Of a stretch of DNA of 64,000 nt, positions 22,052-36,022 are shown piece by piece (position 1 is the first letter of the stretch; each line of letters begins with the position of its first letter). The notes beneath the pieces are model-generated. The model saw only the letters and a program-made list of their open reading frames with translations, searched no databases and had not been told where the DNA came from. Source of the stretch: an uncultured Pseudomonadota bacterium (GTDB lineage: Bacteria > Pseudomonadota > Gammaproteobacteria > Steroidobacterales > Steroidobacteraceae); assembly GCA_903884235.1 (NCBI GenBank), contig CAISEB010000016.1:1-64000 (forward strand). The letters are read 5' to 3'. The translations under genes and the position numbers were made by a program.

Positions 22052-23392
22052 ATGCCCGGCTACCTCTACCTCAAGACCTTCGGCTGCCAGATGAACGAGT
22101 ACGACTCCACCCGCATGGTGGACGTGCTGCGTGCGGCCGAGGGCCTCGTTCCCACCGAGGACCCGGAGCAGGCCGACGTCGTGCTGCTCAACACCTGCTC
22201 GATCCGCGAGAAGGCCGAGGACAAGGTCTATTCGCACCTCGGCGTGTTCGCCGAGATGAAGGCGCGCCGCCCGGCGCTGATCATCGGCGTCGGTGGCTGC
22301 GTCGCGAGCCAGGAGGGCGAAGGGCTGATCGGCCGCGCCCCGTTCGTCGACCTCGTCTTCGGGCCGCAGACCCTGCACCGCCTGCCGGCGATGATCGCCG
22401 CCGTTCGCCAGACCGGCCGGCCGCAGGTCGACGTCAGCTTCCCCGAGAACGAGAAATTCGACGAGCTGCCCCGCACCGAAGTGTCCTCCGCGACCGCCTT
22501 CGTCTCGATCATGGAGGGCTGCAGCAAGTACTGCAGCTTCTGCGTCGTGCCGTACACGCGCGGCGAGGAGATCAGCCGGCCGTTCGCGCAGGTGCTCGCC
22601 GAGGTCCGCGACCTCGCCGAGCAGGGCGTGCGCGAGGTGACCCTCCTCGGGCAGAACGTCAACGGCTACGACGGCGCGCTCGAGGACGGGGAACCGGCGG
22701 ATCTCGCGCTGCTGATCGAGCACGTGGCCGCCATCCCCGGCATCGAGCGCATCCGCTACACGACCTCGCACCCGGTCGACTTCACCGACCGGCTGATCGA
22801 GGTGTATGGCCGCGTGCCCGAGCTCGTCTCGCACCTGCACCTGCCCGTGCAGTCGGGCTCCGACCGCATCCTGTCGGCGATGAAGCGCCGCTACACGGTG
22901 CTCGAGTTCAAGCAGAAGTTGCGCCGCCTGCGCGCGGTGCGCCCGGACATCACGGTGACCTCCGACTTCATCGTCGGCTTCCCCGGCGAGACCGACCGTG
23001 ATTTCGAGGCGACGCTAGCGCTGATCGACGAGGTCGGCTTCGACCAGAGCTTCAGCTTCATCTACAGCCGCCGCCCGGGCACGCCCGCCGCCTCGCTCGC
23101 GGACGACGTCCCGCACGAGGTCAAGCAGCGCCGTCTCGAGCAGTTGCAGGACCGCATCAGCGCGTTCGCCGCGGCGCGCAGTCGCGCGATGGTCGGCAGC
23201 ACGGTGCGCGTGCTGGTCGAGCGTCCGGCGCGCCGCGGCCAGCTGCTCGCCGGTCGCACCGAGTGCAACCGCTGGGTCAACTTCGACGGCCCGGCCTCGC
23301 TGATGGGGCGTTTCGCCGACGTCCTCGTCACCGAGGCGCTGGTCAATTCGCTGCGCGGCCGCTACGCCGACGGCGCCGGGCAGGCGGCGTGA
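22052..23392 (+). CDS. miaB: tRNA-2-methylthio-N6-dimethylallyladenosine synthase
   Basis: MiaB, a radical-SAM methylthiotransferase that modifies A37 of tRNAs reading UNN codons. It has 446 residues. The N-terminal UPF0004 domain carries three cluster Cys ([34 protein letters not shown]). The radical-SAM motif is [17 protein letters not shown] near residue 156, and a TRAM domain is at the C-terminus. ATG 22052 was chosen; a TTG at 22028 is the only longer alternative. Its TGA overlaps the ybeZ start. Confidence 0.96.
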   Translation: MPGYLYLKTFGCQMNEYDSTRMVDVLRAAEGLVPTEDPEQADVVLLNTCSIREKAEDKVYSHLGVFAEMKARRPALIIGVGGCVASQEGEGLIGRAPFVDLVFGPQTLHRLPAMIAAVRQTGRPQVDVSFPENEKFDELPRTEVSSATAFVSIMEGCSKYCSFCVVPYTRGEEISRPFAQVLAEVRDLAEQGVREVTLLGQNVNGYDGALEDGEPADLALLIEHVAAIPGIERIRYTTSHPVDFTDRLIEVYGRVPELVSHLHLPVQSGSDRILSAMKRRYTVLEFKQKLRRLRAVRPDITVTSDFIVGFPGETDRDFEATLALIDEVGFDQSFSFIYSRRPGTPAASLADDVPHEVKQRRLEQLQDRISAFAAARSRAMVGSTVRVLVERPARRGQLLAGRTECNRWVNFDGPASLMGRFADVLVTEALVNSLRGRYADGAGQAA

Positions 23393-24354
23393 GCACGCCG
23401 GCCGCCGCCGACCGCGAGTTCGACCTCGTGCCCGCCGACAACGAGCGCCTCGCGGCGCTGTGCGGTCCGCTCGACGAGCACCTGCGGCAGATCGAGAACC
23501 GCTTCGGCGTCAGCGTGAACCGCCGCGGCAATCATTTCCGGGTCAGCGGCGCGCGCGCCCTCGACGCCTCGCGCGTGCTCGGCCAGCTCTACACCCGCTC
23601 GGCCGGTGGCGTGTCGGCACGCGACGTGCACCTTGCGATCCAGGAGGCGGGCATGGAATCCCAGGGTGCCGGCGCGACGCCGGCGGCCGACGAAGTGCAG
23701 GTGCAGACGCAGCGCGGGTTGATCCGCGGGCGCGGCGCCAACCAGGCGGCCTACCTCGCCGCGATCCGCCAGGCCGACCTCACCTTCGGCGTCGGCCCGG
23801 CCGGCACCGGCAAGACCTACCTCGCCGTCGCCTGCGCCGTCGAGGCGCTCCTCGCCGACCGGGTGCGGCGCATCGTGCTCGTGCGTCCGGCGGTCGAGGC
23901 CGGCGAGCGCCTCGGCTTCCTGCCGGGCGACCTCAGCCAGAAGGTCGATCCCTACCTGCGGCCGATGTACGACGCGCTGTGGGAGATGATGGGCTTCGAC
24001 AAGGTCACGCGCCTGATCGAGCGCAACGTGATCGAGGTCGCGCCGCTCGCGTTCATGCGTGGCCGGACGCTCAACGACGCGTTCATCATCCTCGACGAGG
24101 CGCAGAACACGACGGTCGAGCAGATGAAGATGTTCCTGACGCGCATCGGCTTCGGCTCCAAGGCCGTCGTCACCGGCGACGTCACCCAGACCGACCTGCC
24201 CTCGAACCGGCAGTCGGGGCTCAGGCACGTGCTCGACGTGCTGCAGGGCGTGCGCGGCGTGTCGTTCACGATGTTCACCTCGGGCGACGTCGTCCGCCAC
24301 CCGCTCGTGCAGCGCATCGTGCAGGCGTACGAGCGTGCCGGGGGCGAGACATGA
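23389..24354 (+). CDS. ybeZ: PhoH-like ATPase YbeZ
   Basis: A PhoH-family P-loop ATPase linked to the RNase YbeY and ribosome quality or maturation. It has 321 residues from GTG 23389, overlapping the miaB TGA by 4 nt (GTGA). The Walker [13 protein letters not shown] is near residue 142 and Walker [12 protein letters not shown] near residue 235, followed by [14 protein letters not shown]. The frame is open further upstream inside miaB, but the conserved N-terminus begins here. Confidence 0.95.
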   Translation: MSTPAAADREFDLVPADNERLAALCGPLDEHLRQIENRFGVSVNRRGNHFRVSGARALDASRVLGQLYTRSAGGVSARDVHLAIQEAGMESQGAGATPAADEVQVQTQRGLIRGRGANQAAYLAAIRQADLTFGVGPAGTGKTYLAVACAVEALLADRVRRIVLVRPAVEAGERLGFLPGDLSQKVDPYLRPMYDALWEMMGFDKVTRLIERNVIEVAPLAFMRGRTLNDAFIILDEAQNTTVEQMKMFLTRIGFGSKAVVTGDVTQTDLPSNRQSGLRHVLDVLQGVRGVSFTMFTSGDVVRHPLVQRIVQAYERAGGET

Positions 24355-24815
24355 CGCTCGCCGTCGAGGTGTCGCGCGCACCGCGCGTCACCGGCGTGCC
24401 GTCGGCACGCCTGCTCGGCGCGTGGGCGGGCGCCGCGGCCGGCCGTCGCGGCGCCCGTGCGGTGGTCTCGCTGCGGGTCGTGGGACCGGCCGAGGGCCGG
24501 CGCCTCAATCGCGACTATCGTGGCCGGGACTACGCCACCAACGTGCTCAGCTTCCCCGCCGGTCCCGTGCCTGCGGTCGAGCCGCGCCCGCTCGGCGACC
24601 TCGTCGTGTGCGCGAGCGTCGTCGCCCGCGAGGCGCGCGCGCAGCACAAGGCGCTGCGTGCCCACTGGGCGCATCTCGTCGTGCACGGCGTGCTGCACCT
24701 GCTCGGCCACGACCACGAGGATGACGACGAGGCGCGGCGCATGGAGCGCCGCGAGATCGCCGTGTTGCGCGCGCTCGGCTTCCCGAACCCGTACCGGGTG
24801 AGCGTCCGTGGCTGA
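24351..24815 (+). CDS. ybeY: Endoribonuclease YbeY
   Basis: A metal-dependent endoribonuclease for 16S rRNA 3'-end maturation and ribosome quality control. It has 154 residues. The zinc site H-x3-H-x5-H is visible in HGVLHLLGHDHE, and the substrate-cleft segment DYATNVLSFP is typical. The start ATG overlaps the ybeZ stop by 4 nt (ATGA). Ybez-YbeY pairing is well known. Confidence 0.95.
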   Translation: MTLAVEVSRAPRVTGVPSARLLGAWAGAAAGRRGARAVVSLRVVGPAEGRRLNRDYRGRDYATNVLSFPAGPVPAVEPRPLGDLVVCASVVAREARAQHKALRAHWAHLVVHGVLHLLGHDHEDDDEARRMERREIAVLRALGFPNPYRVSVRG

Positions 24816-25671
24816 GCGGGGTGGCGAACCGCTGCGCCGCGGCTGGCTGAGGCGCGTGCTGCAGAACCTGTCCGGCGAGCCGCAGGACCGCGAGGAGTTC
24901 CTCGAGGAGGTCCGCGACGCGGGGGAGCGTGGCCTCGTCGACGCCGACTCGCTCGAGATGCTCGAGGGCGTGCTCGCGGTCGGCGAGATGCAGGCGCGCG
25001 ACATCATGGTGCCGCGCTCGCAGATGACGGTCCTGGACCGCGACGACCCGGCGGAGACGCTGCTGCCGGTGGTCGTGGAGTCAGGCCACTCCCGCTTCCC
25101 GGTGATCGGCGAGGACCGCGACCAGGTCGTCGGCATCCTGCTGGCCAAGGACCTGCTCAGGCACTACGCCGAGAACCGCAATGGCGAGTTCGACATCCGC
25201 GAGGTCGTGCGCCCCGCCGTGTTCGTGCCGGAGAGCAAGCGCCTGAACGTGCTGCTCAAGGAGTTCCGCAAGAATCGCCACCACATGGCGATCGTCGTCG
25301 ATGAATACGGGGGCGTCGCCGGACTCGTCACGATCGAGGACGTCATCGAGCAGATCGTCGGCGACATCGCCGACGAATACGACGTCGAGGAGGACCTCCC
25401 GATCCGGCGCGACGGCGAGCGCCAGTACACCGTGCGCGCGTTGACCCGGATCGAGGAGTTCAACGACTACTTCTCGAGTGCCTTCAGCGACGACGAGTTC
25501 GACACCGTCGGCGGGCTGGTCGCGCATGGCTTCGGCCGCGTCCCGCGTCGTGGCGACGCGGTCCGCCTCGCTGACTTCGAGTTCCGGGTGCTGCGCGCGG
25601 ACCAGCGTCGCATCGACCTGCTGCGCGTGATCGCGCCGCGCGACGTCCTGCCGCCGGACACCGCCGGCTGA
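24808..25671 (+). CDS. corC: CorC-family CBS-domain protein
   Basis: A 287-residue cytoplasmic protein with two CBS domains (about residues 62-190) and a C-terminal CorC/HlyC transporter-associated domain (about 205-280). It is annotated as linked to magnesium and cobalt efflux in enterics. MQARDIMVPRSQM marks the start of the CBS pair and VTIEDVIEQIVGDIADEYD its end. The start is GTG 24808, overlapping ybeY by 8 nt; its TGA shares one base with lnt. It lacks the membrane DUF21 domain. Confidence 0.93.
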   Translation: MAERGGEPLRRGWLRRVLQNLSGEPQDREEFLEEVRDAGERGLVDADSLEMLEGVLAVGEMQARDIMVPRSQMTVLDRDDPAETLLPVVVESGHSRFPVIGEDRDQVVGILLAKDLLRHYAENRNGEFDIREVVRPAVFVPESKRLNVLLKEFRKNRHHMAIVVDEYGGVAGLVTIEDVIEQIVGDIADEYDVEEDLPIRRDGERQYTVRALTRIEEFNDYFSSAFSDDEFDTVGGLVAHGFGRVPRRGDAVRLADFEFRVLRADQRRIDLLRVIAPRDVLPPDTAG

Positions 25672-27167
25672 TGGCGCCTGCCGCGATTCTGCGCCGGCAC
25701 GCGGCGTGGCTCGCGGTGCCGCTCGGCGCCCTGCATTCGCTCGCGTTCGCGCCCACCGCCTGCTGGCCGCTCGGGCTGCTCTGCCTCGCCGCGCTGTTCG
25801 CGGCGTGGGATGGCGCGCCGCCGAAGCGTGCCGCCGCGATCGGCTTCGGCTTCGGCGCCGGCCTGTTCCTCGCCGGGACCTACTGGCTGTACACGAGCAT
25901 CCACACGATCGGCGAGGCGCCGCTGGCGATCGCGGTGGTGCTAATGCTGGGCCTGGTCGCGCTGATGGCGAGCTACACCGCGCTGCTCGGTGCGCTGGTG
26001 GCGCGCTTCGCGCCCCCAGCGGGGCCGTGGCGGTGGCTCGCGGTCCTGCCCGCCGGCTGGGTGCTCGCCGAATGGCTGCGCGGCTGGGTGCTGAGCGGCT
26101 TCCCCTGGCTCGCGGTCGGCTACAGCCAGATCGACACGCCGCTCGCGGGCCTTGCGCCGATCGTCGGCATCTACGGCGTGAGCCTCGCGACGGCGGTCAG
26201 CGCCGGGGCGCTGCTGGCCGCGGTGCACGCGACGACGCGCACCCGCGTCGCGCTCGCCGCGCTCCTGCTCGTGCTGTGGGGCGGCGCTGCGGCGCTCGCG
26301 CGCGTCGACTGGACGCACCCGGTCGGTGCGCCGCTCAGCGTCGCGCTCGTGCAGGGCGCGACCGCGCAGGACACGAAGTGGGAGGAGGCCGGTCGCCTGC
26401 GTGCGCGCGAGGTGTATGGCCGGCTCACCGGCGAGGCGATCGGTGCACGCCTGATCGTCTGGCCCGAGGCCGCGCTGCCGGAGCTGTACCACGAGGCGGT
26501 GCCGTTCCTGGCGCCGATCTACAGCGCGGCGCGTGCCCACGGCTCGGACCTGCTGCTCGGGCAGGTCCGCTACGACACGAAGAGCGAGCGCTTCCGCAAC
26601 GGCCTCGTGGCGCTGTCGGACGACGAGCAGTGGTACTACAAGCGACGCCTGGTGCCGTTCGGCGAGTTCTTCCCGGTGCCCGCGTTCGTGCGCGGGTGGA
26701 TGGCGAAGATGAGCCTCGGCTACGTCGACTTCCTGCCGGGCGACGCGGCCCAGCCGCCGCTCAGGGCCGCAGGCCAGACGATCGCCGCGACGATCTGCTA
26801 CGAGGACGCCTACGCGGTCGAGCAGCTCGCGTACCTCGGCGAGGCGACGCTGCTCGTGAACGTCAGCAACGACGCCTGGTTCGGCGACTCGACCGCGCCC
26901 CACCAGCACCTGCAGATCACGCGCATGCGCGCGCTCGAGGCCGGGCGCTGGCTGATGCGCGCGACCAACAACGGCATCTCGGCGGTGATCGATCCGCATG
27001 GCCGCGTGACCGCGCGCTCGGCGCAGTTCCAGGCCGTCGTGCTGCGCGCCGAGGTCGTGCCGTACGCGGGGCTCACGCCGTATGCGCGGCTGCGCAACTG
27101 GCCGGTGCTCGGTGGCGCGCTCGCGCTCCTGGCTGCCGCCGCGCTCGCGCGCCGGCGGGCGCGCTGA
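25671..27167 (+). CDS. lnt: Apolipoprotein N-acyltransferase
   Basis: Lnt adds the third acyl chain to bacterial lipoproteins at the outer face of the inner membrane. It has 498 residues: about six N-terminal transmembrane helices, then a nitrilase-like periplasmic domain. The catalytic triad is visible as Glu266 (VWPEAALPE), Lys324 (YYKRRLVPFGE) and Cys376 (ATICYEDAY). A last C-terminal helix precedes RRRAR. It ends the miaB operon and is convergent with the DUF3422 gene. Confidence 0.96.
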   Translation: MAPAAILRRHAAWLAVPLGALHSLAFAPTACWPLGLLCLAALFAAWDGAPPKRAAAIGFGFGAGLFLAGTYWLYTSIHTIGEAPLAIAVVLMLGLVALMASYTALLGALVARFAPPAGPWRWLAVLPAGWVLAEWLRGWVLSGFPWLAVGYSQIDTPLAGLAPIVGIYGVSLATAVSAGALLAAVHATTRTRVALAALLLVLWGGAAALARVDWTHPVGAPLSVALVQGATAQDTKWEEAGRLRAREVYGRLTGEAIGARLIVWPEAALPELYHEAVPFLAPIYSAARAHGSDLLLGQVRYDTKSERFRNGLVALSDDEQWYYKRRLVPFGEFFPVPAFVRGWMAKMSLGYVDFLPGDAAQPPLRAAGQTIAATICYEDAYAVEQLAYLGEATLLVNVSNDAWFGDSTAPHQHLQITRMRALEAGRWLMRATNNGISAVIDPHGRVTARSAQFQAVVLRAEVVPYAGLTPYARLRNWPVLGGALALLAAAALARRRAR

Positions 27168-27182
27168 TCCCGCAGCCCTCGC

Positions 27183-28484
27183 TCAGTGGCCCGAGCGGGC
27201 CACCATGCGATGCACCCGGCTGACGCCGAGCGCGGTGACCGCCGCGATGATCGGGATGCTGATGCCGACCGCGAGCTCCGCGTCGACGTGCAGGCCGGCG
27301 GCCTTCAGCGCCTTGGCGAGGTAGCCGACCAGGCCCGCCGCGTAGTAGGTCACCGCCGCGACCGACAGCCCCTCGACGGTCGTCTGCAGGCGCAGCTGCA
27401 GGCTCGCGCGGTTGTCCATCGACTCCAGCAGGCGCTGGTTCTGGCGCTCATGGCTGATGTCGACCCGGGTCGCCAGCAGTTCGTTGGCGCGCGCCGCGCG
27501 CGTCGACAGCGATTCCTGGCGCCGGTCCATCGTGCGACAGGTGTTCATCGCCGGCGCGAGGCGTCGCTCGATGAACTCGCGGAAGGTCTGCAGTCCGGCG
27601 ATGCGCGCCTCGCGCAGCTCGCCGATGCGCTGCTGTACGAGCCCGTAGTACGCGGCCGCCGCGCTGAAGCGGAAGTCGTTGCCGGCGATGCGGCTCTCGA
27701 TGGAGGCCTCGAGGTGCGTGAGCCTCTCGAGCAGCGCCGGTTCGTCCGCCTCGCGCGCGCCGGTGAGCGCGGACGTGATCGCTTTCAGCTCCGCTTCGCA
27801 GGTCGCGAGGAACGGCGCCAGCTCGCGCGCCACCGGCAGGGCGAGCAGCGCCATCATCCGGTAGGCATCGATCTCCAGCAGTCGCTGCAGCATGCGGCCC
27901 ATCTGCCGCGGCGTCAGCGTGCGGTCGAAGATCAGCAGGCGGCCGAATCCGTCCGGTCGCACGCGGAAATCCGTCATCGCGACCGCGGCCCCCTCGCCGA
28001 CCTCCGCCGCGATCAGGGCGTGGCCGTCGAAGTGGCGCGTTGCGAGCCCGTCCGGATCCGGCAGCGGGCCCGCAAGCTTCTGGATCGCGATGTGCGTCGC
28101 GACCATGACCCGTCCGCCGAGGCCCGCGACCCAGTCCGCCGGCACGCGTTCGAGCGCGACGTGCTCGAACGGCGCGCCAGTGTCGCCGCTGACGATGAAC
28201 TTGTAGCGCGCGAATTCGCTGTGCCGCTCGAAGCGCACGCGGAAAGGCCCGAGGTCGAGGCTGAGGTGGCTCCTCGGCGGGCCTTCGACCCGCACGCCAT
28301 GGCGCGCGGCGAGGGCCGCGAGGTGCGCCCACTCAAGGGCACGGTCGCCGTCGGGTGCATACAGGGCGAGGAACGACGCGGCGAGCGGCGCGGTCAGCGC
28401 TTCCGGGGGGCGGGCGTGGACTTCGTCATTGAGCGCGGCGCGCAGCGGGTGGTCGGTGAGCAGCGGCGGTGCGGCGGCATTCAT
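27183..28484 (-). CDS. DUF3422 family membrane protein
   Basis: A 433-residue protein of unknown function that matches my memory of the DUF3422 family: N-terminal HPLRAALNDEVHARPPEAL is the most conserved part. The middle and C-terminal half are helical and Arg/Glu-rich (residues about 200-370). Two hydrophobic segments near the end (VAAVTYYAAGLVGYL and ISIPIIAAVTALG) would anchor it in the membrane. The start was set at MNAAAPPLLTDHP; the frame is open 20 codons further. Confidence 0.75.
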   Translation of the reverse strand: MNAAAPPLLTDHPLRAALNDEVHARPPEALTAPLAASFLALYAPDGDRALEWAHLAALAARHGVRVEGPPRSHLSLDLGPFRVRFERHSEFARYKFIVSGDTGAPFEHVALERVPADWVAGLGGRVMVATHIAIQKLAGPLPDPDGLATRHFDGHALIAAEVGEGAAVAMTDFRVRPDGFGRLLIFDRTLTPRQMGRMLQRLLEIDAYRMMALLALPVARELAPFLATCEAELKAITSALTGAREADEPALLERLTHLEASIESRIAGNDFRFSAAAAYYGLVQQRIGELREARIAGLQTFREFIERRLAPAMNTCRTMDRRQESLSTRAARANELLATRVDISHERQNQRLLESMDNRASLQLRLQTTVEGLSVAAVTYYAAGLVGYLAKALKAAGLHVDAELAVGISIPIIAAVTALGVSRVHRMVARSGH

Positions 28485-28557
28485 CACAGGTCTCGCGAGA
28501 CGGAGCGTGATGCCGAGCGTACGACGCCCGGCCGGGCGCGACAATCGCGCGGCCGGC

Positions 28558-29100
28558 TCAGGTCGCCCGCCCGGGCGGGACCTTCGGCGGCACGAGCGGC
28601 AGCGCGGTCGTGCGCTTCAGCACCCCGAGCTCGAAGCTCGTGTTGACCGAGCGCACCGCCGGCCAGCGCAGCAGCTGGCGGTCGAGGAATTCCGAGTACG
28701 CCGCCATCGACGGCACGATCACCCGCGTCAGGTAGTCGTAGGCGCCGCTCAGGCGTACGCACTCCACGACTTCCGGGCGCCGGCGGATCAGCTGCTCGAA
28801 CTGCTCGCCGGCGCCCGCGCGGTGGCTGTCGAGCGTCACGAACGCGTAGGCGGCGACCTCGAGGCCGAGCTTGTCGCGGTCGACGAGCGCGACGATCCCC
28901 TGAATGTAGCCCTGCTCGCGCAGGCGGCGCACGCGCCGCAGGCACGGGGCAGGCGAGAGGTGCACAAGCGTGGCGAGATCCTGGTTCGCGATCGAGGCAT
29001 CCTGCTGCAGGGCCGCCAGGATGCGGACGTCGGCCTCGTCGAGAGCGGCAGCGGGGCGGGGGCGGGTCACGGCGTTCAGATTGCCGGGAATGAGCCACAT
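28558..29100 (-). CDS. Lrp/AsnC-family transcriptional regulator
   Basis: A DNA-binding regulator of about 180 residues. The helix-turn-helix near the N-terminus is clear (LDEADVRILAALQQDASI, then LVHLSPAPCLRRVRRLREQG), followed by a RAM ligand-binding domain with VRLSGAYDYLTRVIV. ATG 29100 is assumed; a TTG at 29106 and a GTG at 29070 are alternatives, none with a good Shine-Dalgarno. It is divergent from hppD, so it probably senses an amino acid, perhaps tyrosine or phenylalanine, and controls tyrosine catabolism (inference). Confidence 0.9.
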   Translation of the reverse strand: MWLIPGNLNAVTRPRPAAALDEADVRILAALQQDASIANQDLATLVHLSPAPCLRRVRRLREQGYIQGIVALVDRDKLGLEVAAYAFVTLDSHRAGAGEQFEQLIRRRPEVVECVRLSGAYDYLTRVIVPSMAAYSEFLDRQLLRWPAVRSVNTSFELGVLKRTTALPLVPPKVPPGRAT

Positions 29101-29117
29101 GCGCAATCCAGTTGCGC
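29101..29117. promoter_or_regulatory. Palindrome at the AsnC-type regulator start
   Basis: GCGCAA (29101-29106), 5 nt, TTGCGC (29112-29117): a perfect inverted repeat directly before the regulator's ATG and about 95 bp upstream of hppD. It is a candidate operator for the regulator. Toward hppD, TATGAT (29180-29185) is a good -10 match without a clear -35. Confidence 0.45.
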
Positions 29118-29210
29118 CCAGCAGCCGGCCGCGTGCCCCATCTGCAAGCGGGTTGCCGTCGCAGGGCGGGCCGGGCGCCTATGATGCGGGCCACCAGCCA
29201 GGAGGCCCCG

Positions 29211-30254
29211 ATGACCCCCGACAACCCGATGGCGACCGATGGCTTCGAGTTCATCGAGTACACGGCGCCGGACCCCGAGCTGCTGCGCGGCGTGTTCGAC
29301 CGGATGGGCTTCCCCGCGGTGGCCCGCCACCGCTCGAAGAACGTGACCCTGCACCGCCAGGGCGGCATCAACTTCATCATCAATGCCGAGCCTGACGGCT
29401 TCGGCCAGCAGTTCGCGCGTGCCCACGGGCCGTCGGCCTGCGCGATGGCGTTTCGCGTGCGCGACGCGGCGTTCGCCTACCGGCGCGCGCTCGAGCACGG
29501 GGCGGAGCCCGGGCCGGTCACCGCGGGGCCCATGGAGCTCAACATCCCCTCGATCCGCGGCATCGGCGGCAGCCTGATCTACCTCGTCGACCGCTACGGG
29601 GAGCAGTCGATCTACGACGTCGACTTCGTGCCGATCCCGGGCGCCGTGCCCGCCGACGGCGGCGCCGGGCTGACGCTGATCGACCACCTGACGCACAACG
29701 TCCACCGCGGCAACATGGACGTCTGGGCCGGCTTCTACGAGCGCCTGTTCGGGTTCCGCGAGATCCGCTACTTCGACATCGAGGGCAGGAAGACGGGGCT
29801 GCTGTCCCGGGCGATGGGCTCGCCCTGCGGCAAGATCCTGATCCCGATCAACGAGAGCCAGGACGACAAGAGCCAGATCGAGGAATACCTGAGCGAATAC
29901 GGGGGCGAGGGCATCCAGCACATCGCGCTCGCGACCGGCGACATCTACCGCACCGTGGACCTGCTGCGCGGCCGTGGCGTCGAGTTCCAGGACACGCCGG
30001 GCACGTACTACGAGGGCGTCGAGGCGCGCGTGACCGGACACGAGGAGGACCTCGCCCGCCTCGCCGAGCGCGGGATCCTGATCGACGGCAGCCGCGAGTC
30101 GGGGATCCTGCTGCAGATCTTCACCCGGAACGCGATCGGTCCGATATTCTTCGAACTCATCCAGCGCAAGGGCAATCGCGGCTTCGGCGAGGGCAATTTC
30201 CGCGCGCTGTTCGAGTCGATCGAGCTGGACCAGATACGACGGGGAGTGATCTGA
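29211..30254 (+). CDS. hppD: 4-hydroxyphenylpyruvate dioxygenase
   Basis: HPPD converts 4-hydroxyphenylpyruvate to homogentisate, the second step of tyrosine breakdown. It has 347 residues, usual for bacterial HPPD. The iron ligands are recognisable: His in LIDHLTHNVHRG, His in EGIQHIALATGD and Glu in IFFELIQRKGN. ATG 29211 has a CAGGAGG Shine-Dalgarno; the longer open frame covers the promoter region. Two bases separate it from the aminotransferase start, so the pair form an operon. Confidence 0.95.
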   Translation: MTPDNPMATDGFEFIEYTAPDPELLRGVFDRMGFPAVARHRSKNVTLHRQGGINFIINAEPDGFGQQFARAHGPSACAMAFRVRDAAFAYRRALEHGAEPGPVTAGPMELNIPSIRGIGGSLIYLVDRYGEQSIYDVDFVPIPGAVPADGGAGLTLIDHLTHNVHRGNMDVWAGFYERLFGFREIRYFDIEGRKTGLLSRAMGSPCGKILIPINESQDDKSQIEEYLSEYGGEGIQHIALATGDIYRTVDLLRGRGVEFQDTPGTYYEGVEARVTGHEEDLARLAERGILIDGSRESGILLQIFTRNAIGPIFFELIQRKGNRGFGEGNFRALFESIELDQIRRGVI

Positions 30255-30255
30255 C

Positions 30256-34661
<4,406 letters not shown>

Positions 34662-34665
<4 letters not shown>

Positions 34666-35168
34666 CCGGCGCGGCGCCGGGCGCCGTGCTCGTGCTGGCC
34701 GACGGCTACCTGGCGCCGGTCGGTGCGCTGCTCGCGCGCCATGGCCTCGCGATGCGCTGCGTCGCTGGCGATGCGCCGATCCCCGGCAGCTACCACGGCG
34801 CGCCGGAGGCCGGCGTCGTCGGCCACGACGTCTGGGTGCGCGCCGACACGCCGCTGCACTCGGTGCTGCACGAGGCCTGCCACTCGATCTGCATGGACGG
34901 CGCGCGCCGCGCCGCGCTCGAGCGCGATGCCGGCGGCGACTTCGACGAGGAGAACGCGGTCTGCGTGCTGCAGATCCTGCTCGCAGACGAGCTCGCGGGC
35001 GTCGGCGCCGCGCGCATGATGGACGACATGGATCGATGGGGTTACACGTTCCGACTGGGCTCGGCACGGCGCTGGTATGCCGAGGAGGCCGGGGAGCCGC
35101 GCCACTGGCTCGCACGCGAGGGCCTCGTCGACGCGATGGGTCGGCCGACGTTCAGGCTGCGCGCGTGA
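34662..35168 (+). CDS. Uncharacterised HExxH-motif protein
   Basis: A 168-residue protein I cannot name. It starts at GTG 34662, overlapping lptE by 4 nt, and itself overlaps the next start by 4 nt. The central motif SVLHEACHSICMDGARR contains HExxH, as in zinc metalloproteins, followed by DFDEENAVCVLQILLADEL, where acidic residues could supply a third ligand, and DDMDRWGYTFRLGSARRW. No signal peptide is seen, so it is probably cytoplasmic. The HExxHxxC...GxARR pattern faintly recalls the EF-P hydroxylase EpmC; that is a weak impression only. It sits where holA normally follows lptE. Confidence 0.8.
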
Positions 35169-36016
35169 GTCTTCGGCGCGCCCTCGTCGCGCTCGTCGCG
35201 CTGCTCGGCGCCCCGGCCGCCCTCGCCGCCCCGCCGCAGCGCATCGTCACGCTGACGCCGCACCTGACCGAGCTCGTGTTCGCGGCCGGCGCGGGCGAGC
35301 GCCTCGTCGGCACGATCGACATGAGCGACTACCCGGCGGCGGCGAAGCGCGTGCCGCGCATCGGCGACGTCGATCGCCTCGACCCGGAGCGCCTGCTCGC
35401 CGCGCGGCCCGACCTCGTGCTCGTGTGGGGCGATGGCCAGCCGGCGGACCAGCGTGCGCTGCTGGCGCGGCTCGGACTGCCGGTGCTGAACATCGAGCAG
35501 CATTCACTCGCCGACGTGCCGGCCACGCTCGAGCGGCTCGGGCGCGTGCTCGGCACCGAGGCGATCGCCGGGCCCGCCGCGCGCGAGCTCAGTGCGCGGA
35601 TCGAGGCACTGCGCGCGCGCTATTCCGGCGCGCGCCGGCTGCGCGTCTTCTACCAGGTCTGGAGCACGCCGCTGTACACGCTCGGCGGGCGCCACATCGC
35701 GACCGAGATGCTGCGCCTGTGTGGCGCGGACAATGCGTTCGCGGACCAGACCACGAGCGCCTTCGTCGTCGACGAGGAGGCCGTCTACGCCCGCGACCCG
35801 GACGTCATCGCGCTCGCCGGGACGGCGGCCGAGAACGCCGAGTGGCTGAAGCGCTGGCAGGGGCGGGCCCCGCTGCGCGCCGTGTCGAGCGGCAACGTCA
35901 TCACGCTCGATCCGGACCTCGTCAACCGCATGGGGCCGCGCATCGTCGATGGCACGCAGCAGCTGTGCGAGCGGCTCGCGGTGCGCCGCGCCGCACTCGA
36001 CGCCGCGCACCGCTGA
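35165..36016 (+). CDS. BtuF-like periplasmic binding protein
   Basis: A 283-residue helical-backbone metal or cobalamin receptor (TroA/BtuF fold). A signal peptide is visible (RRALVALVALLGAPAALA), then RIVTLTPHLTELVFAAGAGE, DVDRLDPERLLAARPDLVLVW, and LGGRHIATEMLRLCGADNAF. These are typical of cobalamin or siderophore-type binding proteins. It starts at GTG 35165, coupled to the HExxH gene. No BtuC/BtuD-like permease or ATPase is adjacent: the ABC genes nearby are of the FtsX/LolCD type and on the other strand. It would act with transporter parts encoded elsewhere. Confidence 0.85.
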   Translation: MSLRRALVALVALLGAPAALAAPPQRIVTLTPHLTELVFAAGAGERLVGTIDMSDYPAAAKRVPRIGDVDRLDPERLLAARPDLVLVWGDGQPADQRALLARLGLPVLNIEQHSLADVPATLERLGRVLGTEAIAGPAARELSARIEALRARYSGARRLRVFYQVWSTPLYTLGGRHIATEMLRLCGADNAFADQTTSAFVVDEEAVYARDPDVIALAGTAAENAEWLKRWQGRAPLRAVSSGNVITLDPDLVNRMGPRIVDGTQQLCERLAVRRAALDAAHR

Positions 36017-36022
36017 GGACGC

